Positions 9,033 to 17,217 of a stretch of 64,000 bases of DNA are shown piece after piece; the stretch's first letter is position 1; each line of letters starts with the position of its first letter. Both the position numbers and the translations under genes were made by a program. The notes beneath the pieces were generated by a model. That model did not search any database and was not told the origin of the DNA. It worked only from the letters and a program-made list of their open reading frames with translations. Origin of the DNA: Thalassobacillus pellis (GTDB lineage: Bacteria > Bacillota > Bacilli > Bacillales > Halobacillaceae); NCBI RefSeq assembly GCF_016908295.1, contig NZ_JAFBDO010000003.1, positions 543,731-607,730 on the forward strand, read 5' to 3'.

Positions 9033-10050
9033 AGAAAAAAAGACAATTTTAGTGACGGGGGGAGCGGGATTTATCGGCTCCAACTTTGTGACGTATTTTT
9101 TGAGAAAATATCCTTCTTATGAAGTTGTAACAATTGACAAGCTTACGTACGCAGGTTCTCTGGAAAACCTCACCGAAGCAAGAGAATTTGAAAATCATCA
9201 TTTCATCCAGGGAGATATTGCGGATGAAAAGTTCGTGAAAAAAATATTTTCGACTTATGATATCCACGGCATCATTCATTTTGCTGCTGAATCACATGTC
9301 GATAAGTCGATTGATAACGCAAGGCCTTTCATCATGACGAATGTCCTTGGCACAGTTAATCTCCTTGAAGCAGCAAGGCACGATTGGGATGAAAAAGGGG
9401 AGCTTACAGACCGGCGTTTCCACCATATTTCCACAGATGAAGTATATGGTTCCCTGCCAGAAACAGGGAAATTCACAGAGTCGACCCCATATGATCCGAG
9501 AAATCCCTATAGTGCATCAAAGGCGAGTGCAAACTTGCTCGTCAACAGTTATCAGAACACCTATGGAATGAACACTGTCATCTCCAGCAGCTCTAATAAT
9601 TATGGACCAAGACAACATGAAGAAAAACTTATTCCAACTATCATCAGAAAAGCATTGGAAAAGAGCGCGATACCAATTTACGGTGATGGAAAAAATGTGA
9701 GAGATTGGCTTTATGTGGGAGATCACTGCCGTGCACTGGATATGGTCTTCCATTATGGTAAACGAGGGGAAAGCTACAATATCGGAGGGGGCAATGAACA
9801 GACTAATATAGATTTAGCAACTATCATTTGCGATCATCTTGATGAAAGACTTTCAACAAATGTTAATACCGGAAGCTGCCGGGATTTAATTACATTTGTC
9901 AAAGACAGGCCAGGCCATGATTTACGCTATGCAGTGGATGATACAAAAATTCGCCAGTCACTCGGCTGGTATCCAGAGAAAAAATTTGAAGACGGCTTGC
10001 GGGAGACCGTAGATTGGTATGTGAAAAAGTGGCAGCCTCTCGCACGATGA
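9025..10050 (+). CDS. rmlB: dTDP-glucose 4,6-dehydratase
   Basis: Converts dTDP-glucose to dTDP-4-keto-6-deoxyglucose with a tightly bound NAD. Short-chain dehydrogenase fold: [13 protein letters not shown] near residue 10, the [12 protein letters not shown] active site, [12 protein letters not shown] with the catalytic Tyr/Lys, and [18 protein letters not shown]. 341 residues, standard size. It overlaps rmlA by 8 bases and the next gene by 4. Its product is the direct substrate of the aminotransferase encoded at 12051-13181. Confidence 0.95.
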   Translation: MNKEKKTILVTGGAGFIGSNFVTYFLRKYPSYEVVTIDKLTYAGSLENLTEAREFENHHFIQGDIADEKFVKKIFSTYDIHGIIHFAAESHVDKSIDNARPFIMTNVLGTVNLLEAARHDWDEKGELTDRRFHHISTDEVYGSLPETGKFTESTPYDPRNPYSASKASANLLVNSYQNTYGMNTVISSSSNNYGPRQHEEKLIPTIIRKALEKSAIPIYGDGKNVRDWLYVGDHCRALDMVFHYGKRGESYNIGGGNEQTNIDLATIICDHLDERLSTNVNTGSCRDLITFVKDRPGHDLRYAVDDTKIRQSLGWYPEKKFEDGLRETVDWYVKKWQPLAR

Positions 10051-10988
10051 TCTCTATCGTCGTCCCAGTTTATGGCTGTAAAGCATGCCTGGCAGAGCTT
10101 TGTGAGCGTTTGAAACAAACGATGGCGGAACTCCAAAGCGATTATGAAATCATCCTGGTGAACGATCAAAGTCCTGACGACCCTTGGAAGACCATTAAAC
10201 AGCTCCATGACTTGGACAGCAAAGTGAAAGGCATCAATCTGTCCCGTAATTTCGGTCAGCACACCGCGATTACTGCCGGTCTGGATCAAACCCGTGGTGA
10301 CTGGGTCGTCGTCATGGACTGTGATCTTCAAGACCGTCCGGAAGACATCAAACTGCTGTTTAATAAGGCAAAAGAAGGGTACGATGTCGTTTTTGGATCC
10401 CGCAAAGTAAGACAGGATCATTTTTTAAAACGTCTTTCATCTAAATTGTTCTATAAAGTATACGATTATTTTACCGATGAAACGTCGGACCATACGATTG
10501 CAAATTTCAGTATAAGCAGGAAAATAGTGATTGAAAATTTCCGTAGGATGCGGGAACAAAACAGGTTTTACCCATTATTTTTAAAATGGATGGGCTTCCG
10601 CATCACCAGGATTCCCGTCAATCATGGGAGGAGAGAAGAAGGAAAGTCTTCCTACAGTCTCAAGAAGCTGATTACTTTAGCGACTGATGTCATTATTTCA
10701 CAGTCTAATAAGCCGCTTCGTCTATCCATCCAGTTTGGCTTCTTTATCTCACTTTTTTCCTTTCTTTATGGATTGTGGCTGATATTCAAATATTTTATGC
10801 TTGCCGATCCTGTTCAAGGATGGACAAGCGTAATGGTTTCCATTTATTTTATCGGAGGATTAATTTTCTTTAATTTTGGTATTTTAGGCTTATACATCGG
10901 AAAGGTGTTCAACGAAATAAAAGGACGGCCATTATACATTATACGAGAAACTACAGATGACGACGAAGTAGATGAGGTGATTGAATGA
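10047..10988 (+). CDS. Polyprenyl-phosphate glycosyltransferase, family 2 (GtrB/CsbB-like)
   Basis: Predicted to move a sugar from a nucleotide donor to undecaprenyl phosphate on the inner face of the membrane. The GT-A domain starts with [14 protein letters not shown] and contains VNDQSPDDP, NLSRNFGQHTAITAGLD and the DCDLQDRPED metal-binding region. Two hydrophobic helices near the C terminus (about residues 230-290) anchor it, as in GtrB, CsbB and YkoT. The ATG at 10047 overlaps the rmlB stop (ATGA). The operon suggests dTDP-Fuc4NAc as donor; the sugar specificity is inferred from neighbours. Confidence 0.88.
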   Translation: MISIVVPVYGCKACLAELCERLKQTMAELQSDYEIILVNDQSPDDPWKTIKQLHDLDSKVKGINLSRNFGQHTAITAGLDQTRGDWVVVMDCDLQDRPEDIKLLFNKAKEGYDVVFGSRKVRQDHFLKRLSSKLFYKVYDYFTDETSDHTIANFSISRKIVIENFRRMREQNRFYPLFLKWMGFRITRIPVNHGRREEGKSSYSLKKLITLATDVIISQSNKPLRLSIQFGFFISLFSFLYGLWLIFKYFMLADPVQGWTSVMVSIYFIGGLIFFNFGILGLYIGKVFNEIKGRPLYIIRETTDDDEVDEVIE

Positions 10989-11671
10989 TGAATTATTTGA
11001 GAGAGACCCCCTGGGACAAACGGAATTTTGGCATAGATACTTATGAATTATTGTCCGCAGAGGAGGAAGCTCTGGCCCAGACAGAACAAACTACCGGACA
11101 TTTCACCTTGAAGGTGGATCCTTGGCATAATAAAAAAAAGCTGCACGATTACGGCTTTTACTATATGGATACACTGATCAAACCCGCATGTCCGAAACAG
11201 GACTTAATTGACTTCAGGGATGACGGAATCACCATCTCTTCTGATGGGGAATTTGAATCAATCAGAGGAATTGCAGAAGAAGCATTTATCCATGGCCGAT
11301 TCCACAGGGACTTTAATATTCAAAGTGAGCTGGCTGACCTGCGCTATGTCAACTGGCTGAAGGATTTATATAAAAAAGGGAATGTTTTCTTCCTCTTTTA
11401 TGATGGAGAAGTGGCCGCTTTTTTTGCTTATCAGGAGAATCGGATCTTACTAATCGGGATGGATAAAAAGTTTCGCGGGCGTGGATTGTCCAAACCGCTT
11501 GTCAGCATGGGCTGTCAATCGTTGTTTGCTAAAGGCCATGACACGCTGATAACGTCGGTTTCCGCCATTAATTTCCCTTCCCTGCAAATGTTTTACTCCC
11601 TTGGATTCAAGATGAAAGATGCCGAGGAAGTATACCATAAATATAATGTTCATCTCCCTGATGGTGTCTGA
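10985..11671 (+). CDS. GNAT acetyltransferase, probable dTDP-4-amino-4,6-dideoxygalactose N-acetyltransferase
   Basis: 228 residues. The N-terminal RETPWDKRNFGIDTYEL region and a C-terminal GNAT fold resemble WecD (RffC), which acetylates dTDP-Fuc4N. EEAFIHGRFHRDFNI matches the WecD pattern of an Arg-Phe segment before the acyl-CoA domain; MDKKFRGRGLSKPLV is the CoA-binding loop. The start overlaps the glycosyltransferase stop as ATGA. With rmlA, rmlB and rffA in the same operon, the substrate assignment is strong, but it still rests on context. Confidence 0.8.
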   Translation: MMNYLRETPWDKRNFGIDTYELLSAEEEALAQTEQTTGHFTLKVDPWHNKKKLHDYGFYYMDTLIKPACPKQDLIDFRDDGITISSDGEFESIRGIAEEAFIHGRFHRDFNIQSELADLRYVNWLKDLYKKGNVFFLFYDGEVAAFFAYQENRILLIGMDKKFRGRGLSKPLVSMGCQSLFAKGHDTLITSVSAINFPSLQMFYSLGFKMKDAEEVYHKYNVHLPDGV

Positions 11672-11674
11672 ATA

Positions 11675-12040
11675 ATGGGGTATGTTTATATTTTTGGTAC
11701 CATCCTGTTTACTGTATATGGTCAGCTGATGCTGAAGTGGCGGATTGAAAAGTATGGAAGCCTGCCGCAAGATATGCTCGATAAGGTAGTATTCTTGTTT
11801 CGTCTTTTGCTTGATCCCCTAATATTGTCTGGCTTTTTATCAGCCTTTGTCGCTTCAATTTTCTGGATGGCAGCCATGACAAAGTTCAATATCAGTTATG
11901 CCTATCCATTCATGAGCCTGTCATTTGTACTGGTCTTTCTACTGTCCGTACTATTATTCGGCGAGCCTGTCACTTCCCAGAAGGTGATTGGTCTTGGATT
12001 GATCGTGGCAGGCATCATTGTAACCAGTCAATCGATTTGA
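11675..12040 (+). CDS. Small four-helix EamA/SMR-type membrane protein, candidate lipid-sugar flippase
   Basis: 121 residues made almost wholly of four membrane helices, with GQLMLKWRIEKYG after the first and FGEPVTSQKVIGLGLIVAGI at the end. This is the half-size EamA/SMR architecture of ArnE/ArnF, which flip undecaprenyl-phosphate aminoarabinose. In GtrA/GtrB systems a small membrane protein has the same job. Placed between the acetyltransferase and the aminotransferase, it is best read as the flippase for the lipid-linked amino sugar. General drug-type export cannot be excluded. Confidence 0.72.
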   Translation: MGYVYIFGTILFTVYGQLMLKWRIEKYGSLPQDMLDKVVFLFRLLLDPLILSGFLSAFVASIFWMAAMTKFNISYAYPFMSLSFVLVFLLSVLLFGEPVTSQKVIGLGLIVAGIIVTSQSI

Positions 12041-12050
12041 GGTGTTAAAA

Positions 12051-13181
12051 ATGATTCCATTTAACCGACCATGTGTTACTGGAAAAGAAAGAGAATACAT
12101 CCAGGAGGCGATAGGCAATGCCAAGCTTTCCGGCAATGGCCCATTTGGCAGGAAATGCTGTGACTGGCTTGAAGACCGGCTTGGTACAGAAAGAGCCTTA
12201 CTGACACCTTCCTGCACCCACGCTCTTGAAATGACGGCATTGCTGGCAGGAATCCAAGAGGGTGATGAAGTAATATTACCTTCCTACACGTTCGTTTCGA
12301 CGGCCAACGCATTCGTTCTGCAGGGGGCTAAACTATCGTTTATTGATGTCGAACCGAATACGATGAATATGGATGTTAAGCAAGTAGAAAGTGCTGTCAC
12401 AAAAAACACAAAAGCCATTGTGGTAGTCCATTATGCTGGAGTGTGCTGTGATATGGAGCGTATCATGACGATTGCTGAAAAATATGATCTGCTCGTCATC
12501 GAGGATGCAGCCCAATCCTTACTTAGCTCCTATCGTGGCAGACCGCTTGGAACGATCGGACACTTCGGAACACTCAGCTTTCACGAAACAAAGAATTACA
12601 CATGTGGGGAAGGCGGAGCACTGTTAATCAATGATAAAAGGTTTATCGACAGGGCGGAGATCATCCAGGAAAAAGGGACGAACCGCTCGCAGTTTCTGCA
12701 AGGGAGGGTCGATAAATATACGTGGCGCGACGTTGGTTCATCCTATCTTCTCAGCGATCTTAATGCTGCTTATCTTTACGCCCAGCTTGAACATGCTGAT
12801 GAAATTAATATGGACCGTAAGCATTCCTGGGAAATATACCGCCAGAGCCTGGAACCACTTGCTGCCGAAGGAAAAATCGAGCTTCCTTATATCCCGGAGG
12901 ATTGCATGCATAATGCCCACATGTTTTACATTAAAACCCGGGGTGAACAGGAACGAAAAGACTTAGTTAACTATCTTTCCGAGAACGATATTATGGCCGT
13001 TCCCCACTATGTACCACTCCATTCTTCCGTTGCAGGGGAGAAATACGGAGATTTTGTTGGAAAAGACAGCTATACGACTAAGGAAAGCGTACGTTTGTTA
13101 CGCTTACCGTTATATTACAGAATGGGGGAAGAGGTTGTAGGTTATGTTGTCGAGCATATACGAGGCTTTTACAAAAAATAA
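12051..13181 (+). CDS. rffA: dTDP-4-amino-4,6-dideoxygalactose transaminase
   Basis: PLP enzyme that aminates dTDP-4-keto-6-deoxyglucose, forming dTDP-Fuc4N. The start region MIPFNRPCVTGKEREYI, PSYTFVSTANAFVLQGA and above all FHETKNYTCGEGGALLIN are close to enterobacterial RffA (WecE). The PLP lysine falls at about residue 181 and the length is 376, the same as remembered for E. coli RffA. ATG 12051 follows GAGGTG; an upstream GTG overlaps that site. It overlaps the next gene by 38 bases. Confidence 0.9.
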   Translation: MIPFNRPCVTGKEREYIQEAIGNAKLSGNGPFGRKCCDWLEDRLGTERALLTPSCTHALEMTALLAGIQEGDEVILPSYTFVSTANAFVLQGAKLSFIDVEPNTMNMDVKQVESAVTKNTKAIVVVHYAGVCCDMERIMTIAEKYDLLVIEDAAQSLLSSYRGRPLGTIGHFGTLSFHETKNYTCGEGGALLINDKRFIDRAEIIQEKGTNRSQFLQGRVDKYTWRDVGSSYLLSDLNAAYLYAQLEHADEINMDRKHSWEIYRQSLEPLAAEGKIELPYIPEDCMHNAHMFYIKTRGEQERKDLVNYLSENDIMAVPHYVPLHSSVAGEKYGDFVGKDSYTTKESVRLLRLPLYYRMGEEVVGYVVEHIRGFYKK

Positions 13182-14829
13182 ACTGCTCACGTTTGCTTCT
13201 CTATTGTTGGTTGTTTATCTGCTTCCCTATTATATTCTTGGGGAAGATACCCATATCCGTGTTCATGACAATATGGATTCGAATATAGTCTGGTACAAGC
13301 TGCTGGCAGAAAGCGGATTGATATTCGCTTCTCCTGGGGCAACATTGCCAAATATCATCAATGGACTGCCGAGGAGTGCATTGTCCTCGAGCCTTGATTT
13401 AATGACGTGGCTATATGTCTGGTTTGAGCCGTTCACAGCTTATACCATTAACCAGACTATCATGCGGTTTGTTGCTTTATTTGGTATGTACTGGCTCCTT
13501 GCCGGTTATTTCTTCAAGGAGAAAAAGTGGATAAGTGCAGGGGTGGCGCTTGCGTTTGCCTTTTTGCCATTTTGGCCATCAGGAGCTTTATCCATTGCAG
13601 GTATGCCATTGGCATTATATGCGTTTTTGAAGATCAGAAAATATGGGAGGAAGGCGAAAAAACGCTATTGGCTTTTACTGCTTCTTATCCCTTTTCATTC
13701 AAACTTCATTGTATCATTCGTTTTTTTCCTCTCTGTTATGGGATTTATATGGCTATGGGACTGGATCAGAACGAAGCGATTCCATGCTCCCTTTTTTCTG
13801 GCCATCTCAATGATGACAGTCATTTTTCTAATAAAAAATTATATGGTCATATATACCATGTTCATCAACGAGTCTTTCACGCCCCACCGGGTGGCATTCG
13901 AACTTGGGGAAAAAGATTTCAGCGGCGCACTGCTGCTTGCATGGGATGACTTTTTATACTCTCATACCCATGATACAACCATGCATTATTACATCATTCT
14001 GCCCGCAATCATGTTGGCATTTATTTTAGCTCTATCGGAAAAAAGAATCCCAAAGCTGTTGCTGTTATTGACGGCGGCCAATGCGATCCTGTCACTGTGG
14101 TATGGCTTCTGGTACTGGGAAGGCTGGAGAGTGCTTAAGGATGAATACATGATCTTGAACACTTTCAATTTCAGCAGGTATCATTTTCTTTCTCCCTTAT
14201 TTTGGTACATAAGCTTTGGTTTAGCCCTGTCTATGATCGCCGGGAAACTTTATTATGGAAGAGCTTTTGTCACTTTGATGATTATTGGACAGGTTGTCCT
14301 GTTGATCCCTCTGAATGAAGAAGTTAAATACAGCAGGATTGGTACGCCGACTTTTCAGGAATTCTATTCTGTGTCTTTATTTGAAGAGATCAAAAATTAC
14401 ATCGGAAAACCTGCTTCTGAATATGAAATAGTCAGTATTGGGATGCATCCGACAATTGCCCAATTCAATGGCATGTACACCTTAGACACTTATAATACAA
14501 CATATCCCCTTTCTTATAAAAAGAAGCTGAGGAAAGTGATTAAGCCTGAGCTTGAAAAAAACGAGACAATTGAACATTATTTTGATACATGGGGGAGCAG
14601 ATTGTATATCTATGTTGCTGAATTAGGGAAAAACTACATGTTCACCAAACAAAGTGACAAAGTAATCCAGAATCTTGAGTTAAATACGAAGCAACTTGAG
14701 GAGATGGGCGGTGATTATATTTTATCTGCTGTACCAATTAAAAATCATGAAGAAAACAACCTGAAGTATTTAAAGACCTTTGAAAACAGCACTTCCATCT
14801 GGCAAATCTATTTGTACAAAATTTCATAA
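13144..14829 (+). CDS. Polytopic membrane protein, DUF6044/YkoS-like, putative GT-C glycosyltransferase
   Basis: 561 residues with about ten membrane helices in the first 400 and a soluble C-terminal domain of about 150. An early acidic loop, EDTHIRVHDNMDSNIVWYK, follows the first helix; such a motif in the first external loop is common in GT-C enzymes. B. subtilis YkoS (DUF6044) pairs with the GtrB-like YkoT, and YfhO pairs with CsbB; this protein would be the equivalent partner. Predicted role: transfer of Fuc4NAc from undecaprenyl phosphate to an extracellular acceptor, perhaps teichoic acid. Acceptor unknown. Last gene of the operon; start has only a weak ribosome site. Confidence 0.7.
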   Translation: MLSSIYEAFTKNKLLTFASLLLVVYLLPYYILGEDTHIRVHDNMDSNIVWYKLLAESGLIFASPGATLPNIINGLPRSALSSSLDLMTWLYVWFEPFTAYTINQTIMRFVALFGMYWLLAGYFFKEKKWISAGVALAFAFLPFWPSGALSIAGMPLALYAFLKIRKYGRKAKKRYWLLLLLIPFHSNFIVSFVFFLSVMGFIWLWDWIRTKRFHAPFFLAISMMTVIFLIKNYMVIYTMFINESFTPHRVAFELGEKDFSGALLLAWDDFLYSHTHDTTMHYYIILPAIMLAFILALSEKRIPKLLLLLTAANAILSLWYGFWYWEGWRVLKDEYMILNTFNFSRYHFLSPLFWYISFGLALSMIAGKLYYGRAFVTLMIIGQVVLLIPLNEEVKYSRIGTPTFQEFYSVSLFEEIKNYIGKPASEYEIVSIGMHPTIAQFNGMYTLDTYNTTYPLSYKKKLRKVIKPELEKNETIEHYFDTWGSRLYIYVAELGKNYMFTKQSDKVIQNLELNTKQLEEMGGDYILSAVPIKNHEENNLKYLKTFENSTSIWQIYLYKIS

Positions 14830-14858
14830 AAATATTTCAAATTGCGCGATATAAAATA

Positions 14859-14924
14859 AGAGACTGTCTTCATTAAGCCGGCTGCATCTCGACCATCAGC
14901 TTTAATGAAAGATAGTCTCTTTTC
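14859..14924. terminator. Terminator after the dTDP-amino-sugar operon
   Basis: AGAGACTGTCTTCATTAAGC pairs with a near-exact complement ending in AGTCTCT, followed by TTTTC. It lies between two convergent units and could work for both. Confidence 0.85.
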
Positions 14925-14932
14925 TAATTGAT

Positions 14933-15283
14933 TCAACCGATTTTCAAAGCTCTGTGGATCGTGGGAATGAGGTCATAATAGCGAGGTTTAAAGAGGAAAC
15001 CTTTCACATTATAATTCATGGAAGTTCTAATGGTATCTTCATCCTGGTGATGCAGGAGGAGAATGATCCCTGTTTCTTTCACAATGCTGTTTAAAAATCC
15101 CAACATGGAAAAGCAGGATTCATCCAATAAAATTAAATTAATTCGTTTTTCGAGTAACAGTTGCTTTATATCAGATTCGGTCACTTGGCCACAATGGACA
15201 AAAATGTCATTATCCTGGAGAATGCGTTCAAGTGAATCGGTGTCAGCATGATGATCCGCTATAAGTAATATTCGTGGATCCAA
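14933..15283 (-). CDS. Stand-alone receiver-like domain protein, degenerate acidic pocket
   Basis: 116 residues of CheY-like fold with no output domain. LLIADHHAD occupies the place of the acidic pair and retains only one Asp. INLILLDESCF holds a possible phospho-acceptor Asp, the usual Thr/Ser region reads ILLLHHQDED, and GFLFKPR keeps the conserved Lys. TTG at 15283 is preceded by AAAGGAGGAG at good spacing; an ATG further upstream lies ahead of that site and is rejected. No kinase is adjacent. It could be a partner-binding protein rather than a phosphorylated switch. Confidence 0.72.
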   Translation of the reverse strand: MDPRILLIADHHADTDSLERILQDNDIFVHCGQVTESDIKQLLLEKRINLILLDESCFSMLGFLNSIVKETGIILLLHHQDEDTIRTSMNYNVKGFLFKPRYYDLIPTIHRALKIG

Positions 15284-15494
15284 CTTAACTCCTCCTTTCC
15301 TGCTGAACAGCAAAATACACTGTCAGAAGCAAATTTGTCGTCCTCAAGGATGTCAAAGTGAAAGGAAGGATGTGTGTAATAACACAGTAACTACCACTAT
15401 ATTCACGATGGTATATAATCACCCTTAACTTCATGCTAACAGAGTGTAGAGAGGATTGGAACAACTGTCCGTAAATTGTCAAGTTAAACCAGAC

Positions 15495-16577
15495 TTATCT
15501 GCCGAAAGGGTGAAGGAGAGTGCTGATAATTTTCATTAAGTTGATACTGGGACCAGTAATCATGCTTTCCACTACATGGAGTTTCATGGATTTCGTGATC
15601 ATATCCAGTTTGTCGTTATCAAGTCGCTCAATCGCGCGTCTAAGTGTGAGAGAGTCGTGATAATTTTTATATAGAGACTGGGCCTTCTTTTCATAACTGT
15701 CCAAACCACACAGGTCCTCTGCAGCATATATTCCAGATAAGATCGAGCCAAATTGTCCAAATCCGAAAAATGGTGTGATAGCTCCAAGGCAATTTCCAAC
15801 AAAAAAGGTATTGCCGATTCTTGGAAATTTCGATTTACCGACAATGTAATCACCGATTTGAAAGTCCTGAGCAATTGTCAGTTCCTGATCGAGCGTAATC
15901 TCAGCCTGGGCGAAGAAATCTTTCCAAAGGCTGTCCTTATTTTGCACCCAGTCTTCCTGATATTGCGGGTATACTAATATAAGGCTCCCTTCCTTGTCAG
16001 AGTGGGGAAGAATATACCCCATTCCCTTAGGAGCATATCTGTCGTTAAACCAAGTATGAACTTCATTGCCAACAAAATCCCCCTCAACAATTGCCCCTGC
16101 AAAGGTTGCTTTATAAGCCGTATCAAACGGTTGGAATTTCTGAGTGTCTAAGGGATCGCCTGTAGCCAGTACAATATGAGTGTAATCTTTGGAAATTTCT
16201 TTATAGGAAACATCCTGACCAAACTGGATTGGTGTTTTCAACAGTTCACTAAGCTGTTTTTCGTAGGCTTCCTCGTGATTTCCCCGCATGTTAATAAAAC
16301 CCAAATTCCCCTCCAATTCCGCGGACTCATCCGGCGAATGAACATACAACTTCCGAATGTTACTCGTAGGTTTCAAAGGGATCTGATAGGTTTCTGCCAA
16401 GTATTTAACGGCATCGTCGAACGGTTTGTGCAAGATGGGGGTCATCGCCTCCGCTACCATTTTGCGGTTTTTGATATCTTTTCTTTGTTCGAAGATATCG
16501 AATTCCATTCCATGTTTTTCTAAAGTGAGCGCACAGGAAAGACCCGCCATCCCGGCTCCGATTATGGCTACATTCAT
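15495..16577 (-). CDS. FAD-dependent oxidoreductase (geranylgeranyl-reductase-like fold)
   Basis: 360 residues beginning with the dinucleotide motif VAIIGAGMAGLSCALTLEKHG and an acidic end of beta-2 (IFEQR). A second FAD contact, GNTFFVGNCLGAITPFFGFGQ, appears near residue 265, as in group A flavoprotein hydroxylases and reductases. No membrane helix or export signal is evident. Substrate unknown. GAGGAGGAATAGTAC precedes the ATG; the divergent small gene at 16697 has a nearly identical ribosome site. Confidence 0.78.
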   Translation of the reverse strand: MNVAIIGAGMAGLSCALTLEKHGMEFDIFEQRKDIKNRKMVAEAMTPILHKPFDDAVKYLAETYQIPLKPTSNIRKLYVHSPDESAELEGNLGFINMRGNHEEAYEKQLSELLKTPIQFGQDVSYKEISKDYTHIVLATGDPLDTQKFQPFDTAYKATFAGAIVEGDFVGNEVHTWFNDRYAPKGMGYILPHSDKEGSLILVYPQYQEDWVQNKDSLWKDFFAQAEITLDQELTIAQDFQIGDYIVGKSKFPRIGNTFFVGNCLGAITPFFGFGQFGSILSGIYAAEDLCGLDSYEKKAQSLYKNYHDSLTLRRAIERLDNDKLDMITKSMKLHVVESMITGPSINLMKIISTLLHPFGR

Positions 16578-16696
16578 GTACTATTCCTCCTCGGCCTCTA
16601 GTGGCAGTTTTTGTAATGGAAAATGAAATTATGCAAGTTATTCATAAAACGATGGCCGTTCGTAAAAACTAAGGATAATCGGAGGAGGAATAGTAT

Positions 16697-16948
16697 ATGA
16701 GCAATAAACGTGAAGGAAAGAAGCAGCAAATTGCGGATAAAATGTATGAAGCAGCAGACTATGAAAAACAAGATCGTCTTTCCAAGGGCTTGGCAGATAC
16801 GCACGAGCAAGTTTCAGACACCTATATGGAAGGAACGATTGACGGAGAGATTGATCAGGTGAATGAGGAAGGCAGCCTGATTAGCCATGAGGGCACAAAA
16901 ATTAATCAGCAAAGGGAAGAAGGAAGTCGCCATGGCAAGAAGGAATAA
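16697..16948 (+). CDS. Small hydrophilic DUF4025 (YozQ-like) protein
   Basis: 83 residues, highly charged, no Cys and no hydrophobic segment. Pattern MYEAADYEKQDRLSKGLA, then DTYMEGTIDG, typical of the YozQ-type family of spore-formers. Its function is not known. GGAGGAGGAATAGTAT precedes the ATG. It overlaps the SASP gene by 17 bases, so co-expression, possibly late in sporulation, is likely. Confidence 0.7.
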   Translation: MSNKREGKKQQIADKMYEAADYEKQDRLSKGLADTHEQVSDTYMEGTIDGEIDQVNEEGSLISHEGTKINQQREEGSRHGKKE

Positions 16949-17192
16949 AATTTTAGTGCCAGAGGCCAGAGAAGGACTGGATCGACTGAAAGCGGAGTTG
17001 TTGAATGGTTCTGCTGACCAAGCTAAATATGAAATGGCCAAGGAACAGGGGATTCCTCTTTCAAGTAATTATAATGGTGAAATGAAGGCGAAAGATGCCG
17101 GGAAAATTGGCGGCAGCATTGGTGGCAATATGGTCAGGGAACTGGTCAGAATGGCAGAAGACCAGCTGCAAAAAAACCAGCACAGACAATGA
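16932..17192 (+). CDS. Alpha/beta-type small acid-soluble spore protein, long variant
   Basis: DNA-binding protein of the dormant spore, protecting DNA from damage. ARRNKILVPEAREGLDRLK at the start and KIGGSIGGNMVRELVRMAED near the end match the two conserved helical regions of alpha/beta SASPs. The GPR protease site region (around YEMAKEQGI) is present but is preceded by an extra stretch, and the total of 86 residues exceeds the usual 60-75. The ATG at 16932 lies within a good context inside the end of the previous gene. Confidence 0.85.
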   Translation: MARRNKILVPEAREGLDRLKAELLNGSADQAKYEMAKEQGIPLSSNYNGEMKAKDAGKIGGSIGGNMVRELVRMAEDQLQKNQHRQ

Positions 17193-17207
17193 TTCTGTGC
17201 TGGTTTT
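17173..17207. terminator. Bidirectional terminator between SASP and subtilisin genes
   Basis: AAACCAGCACAGA and TTCTGTGCTGGTTT form a perfect stem overlapping the SASP stop codon, with T-rich flanks on both strands. It separates two convergent genes only 25 bases apart. Confidence 0.85.
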
Positions 17208-17217
17208 GCTGAATTTT

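Noticed and set aside
15285..15482. A 65-residue minus-strand ORF upstream of the receiver protein
   Set aside because: It overlaps the ribosome site of the receiver gene, its composition is not protein-like, and it has no start signal.
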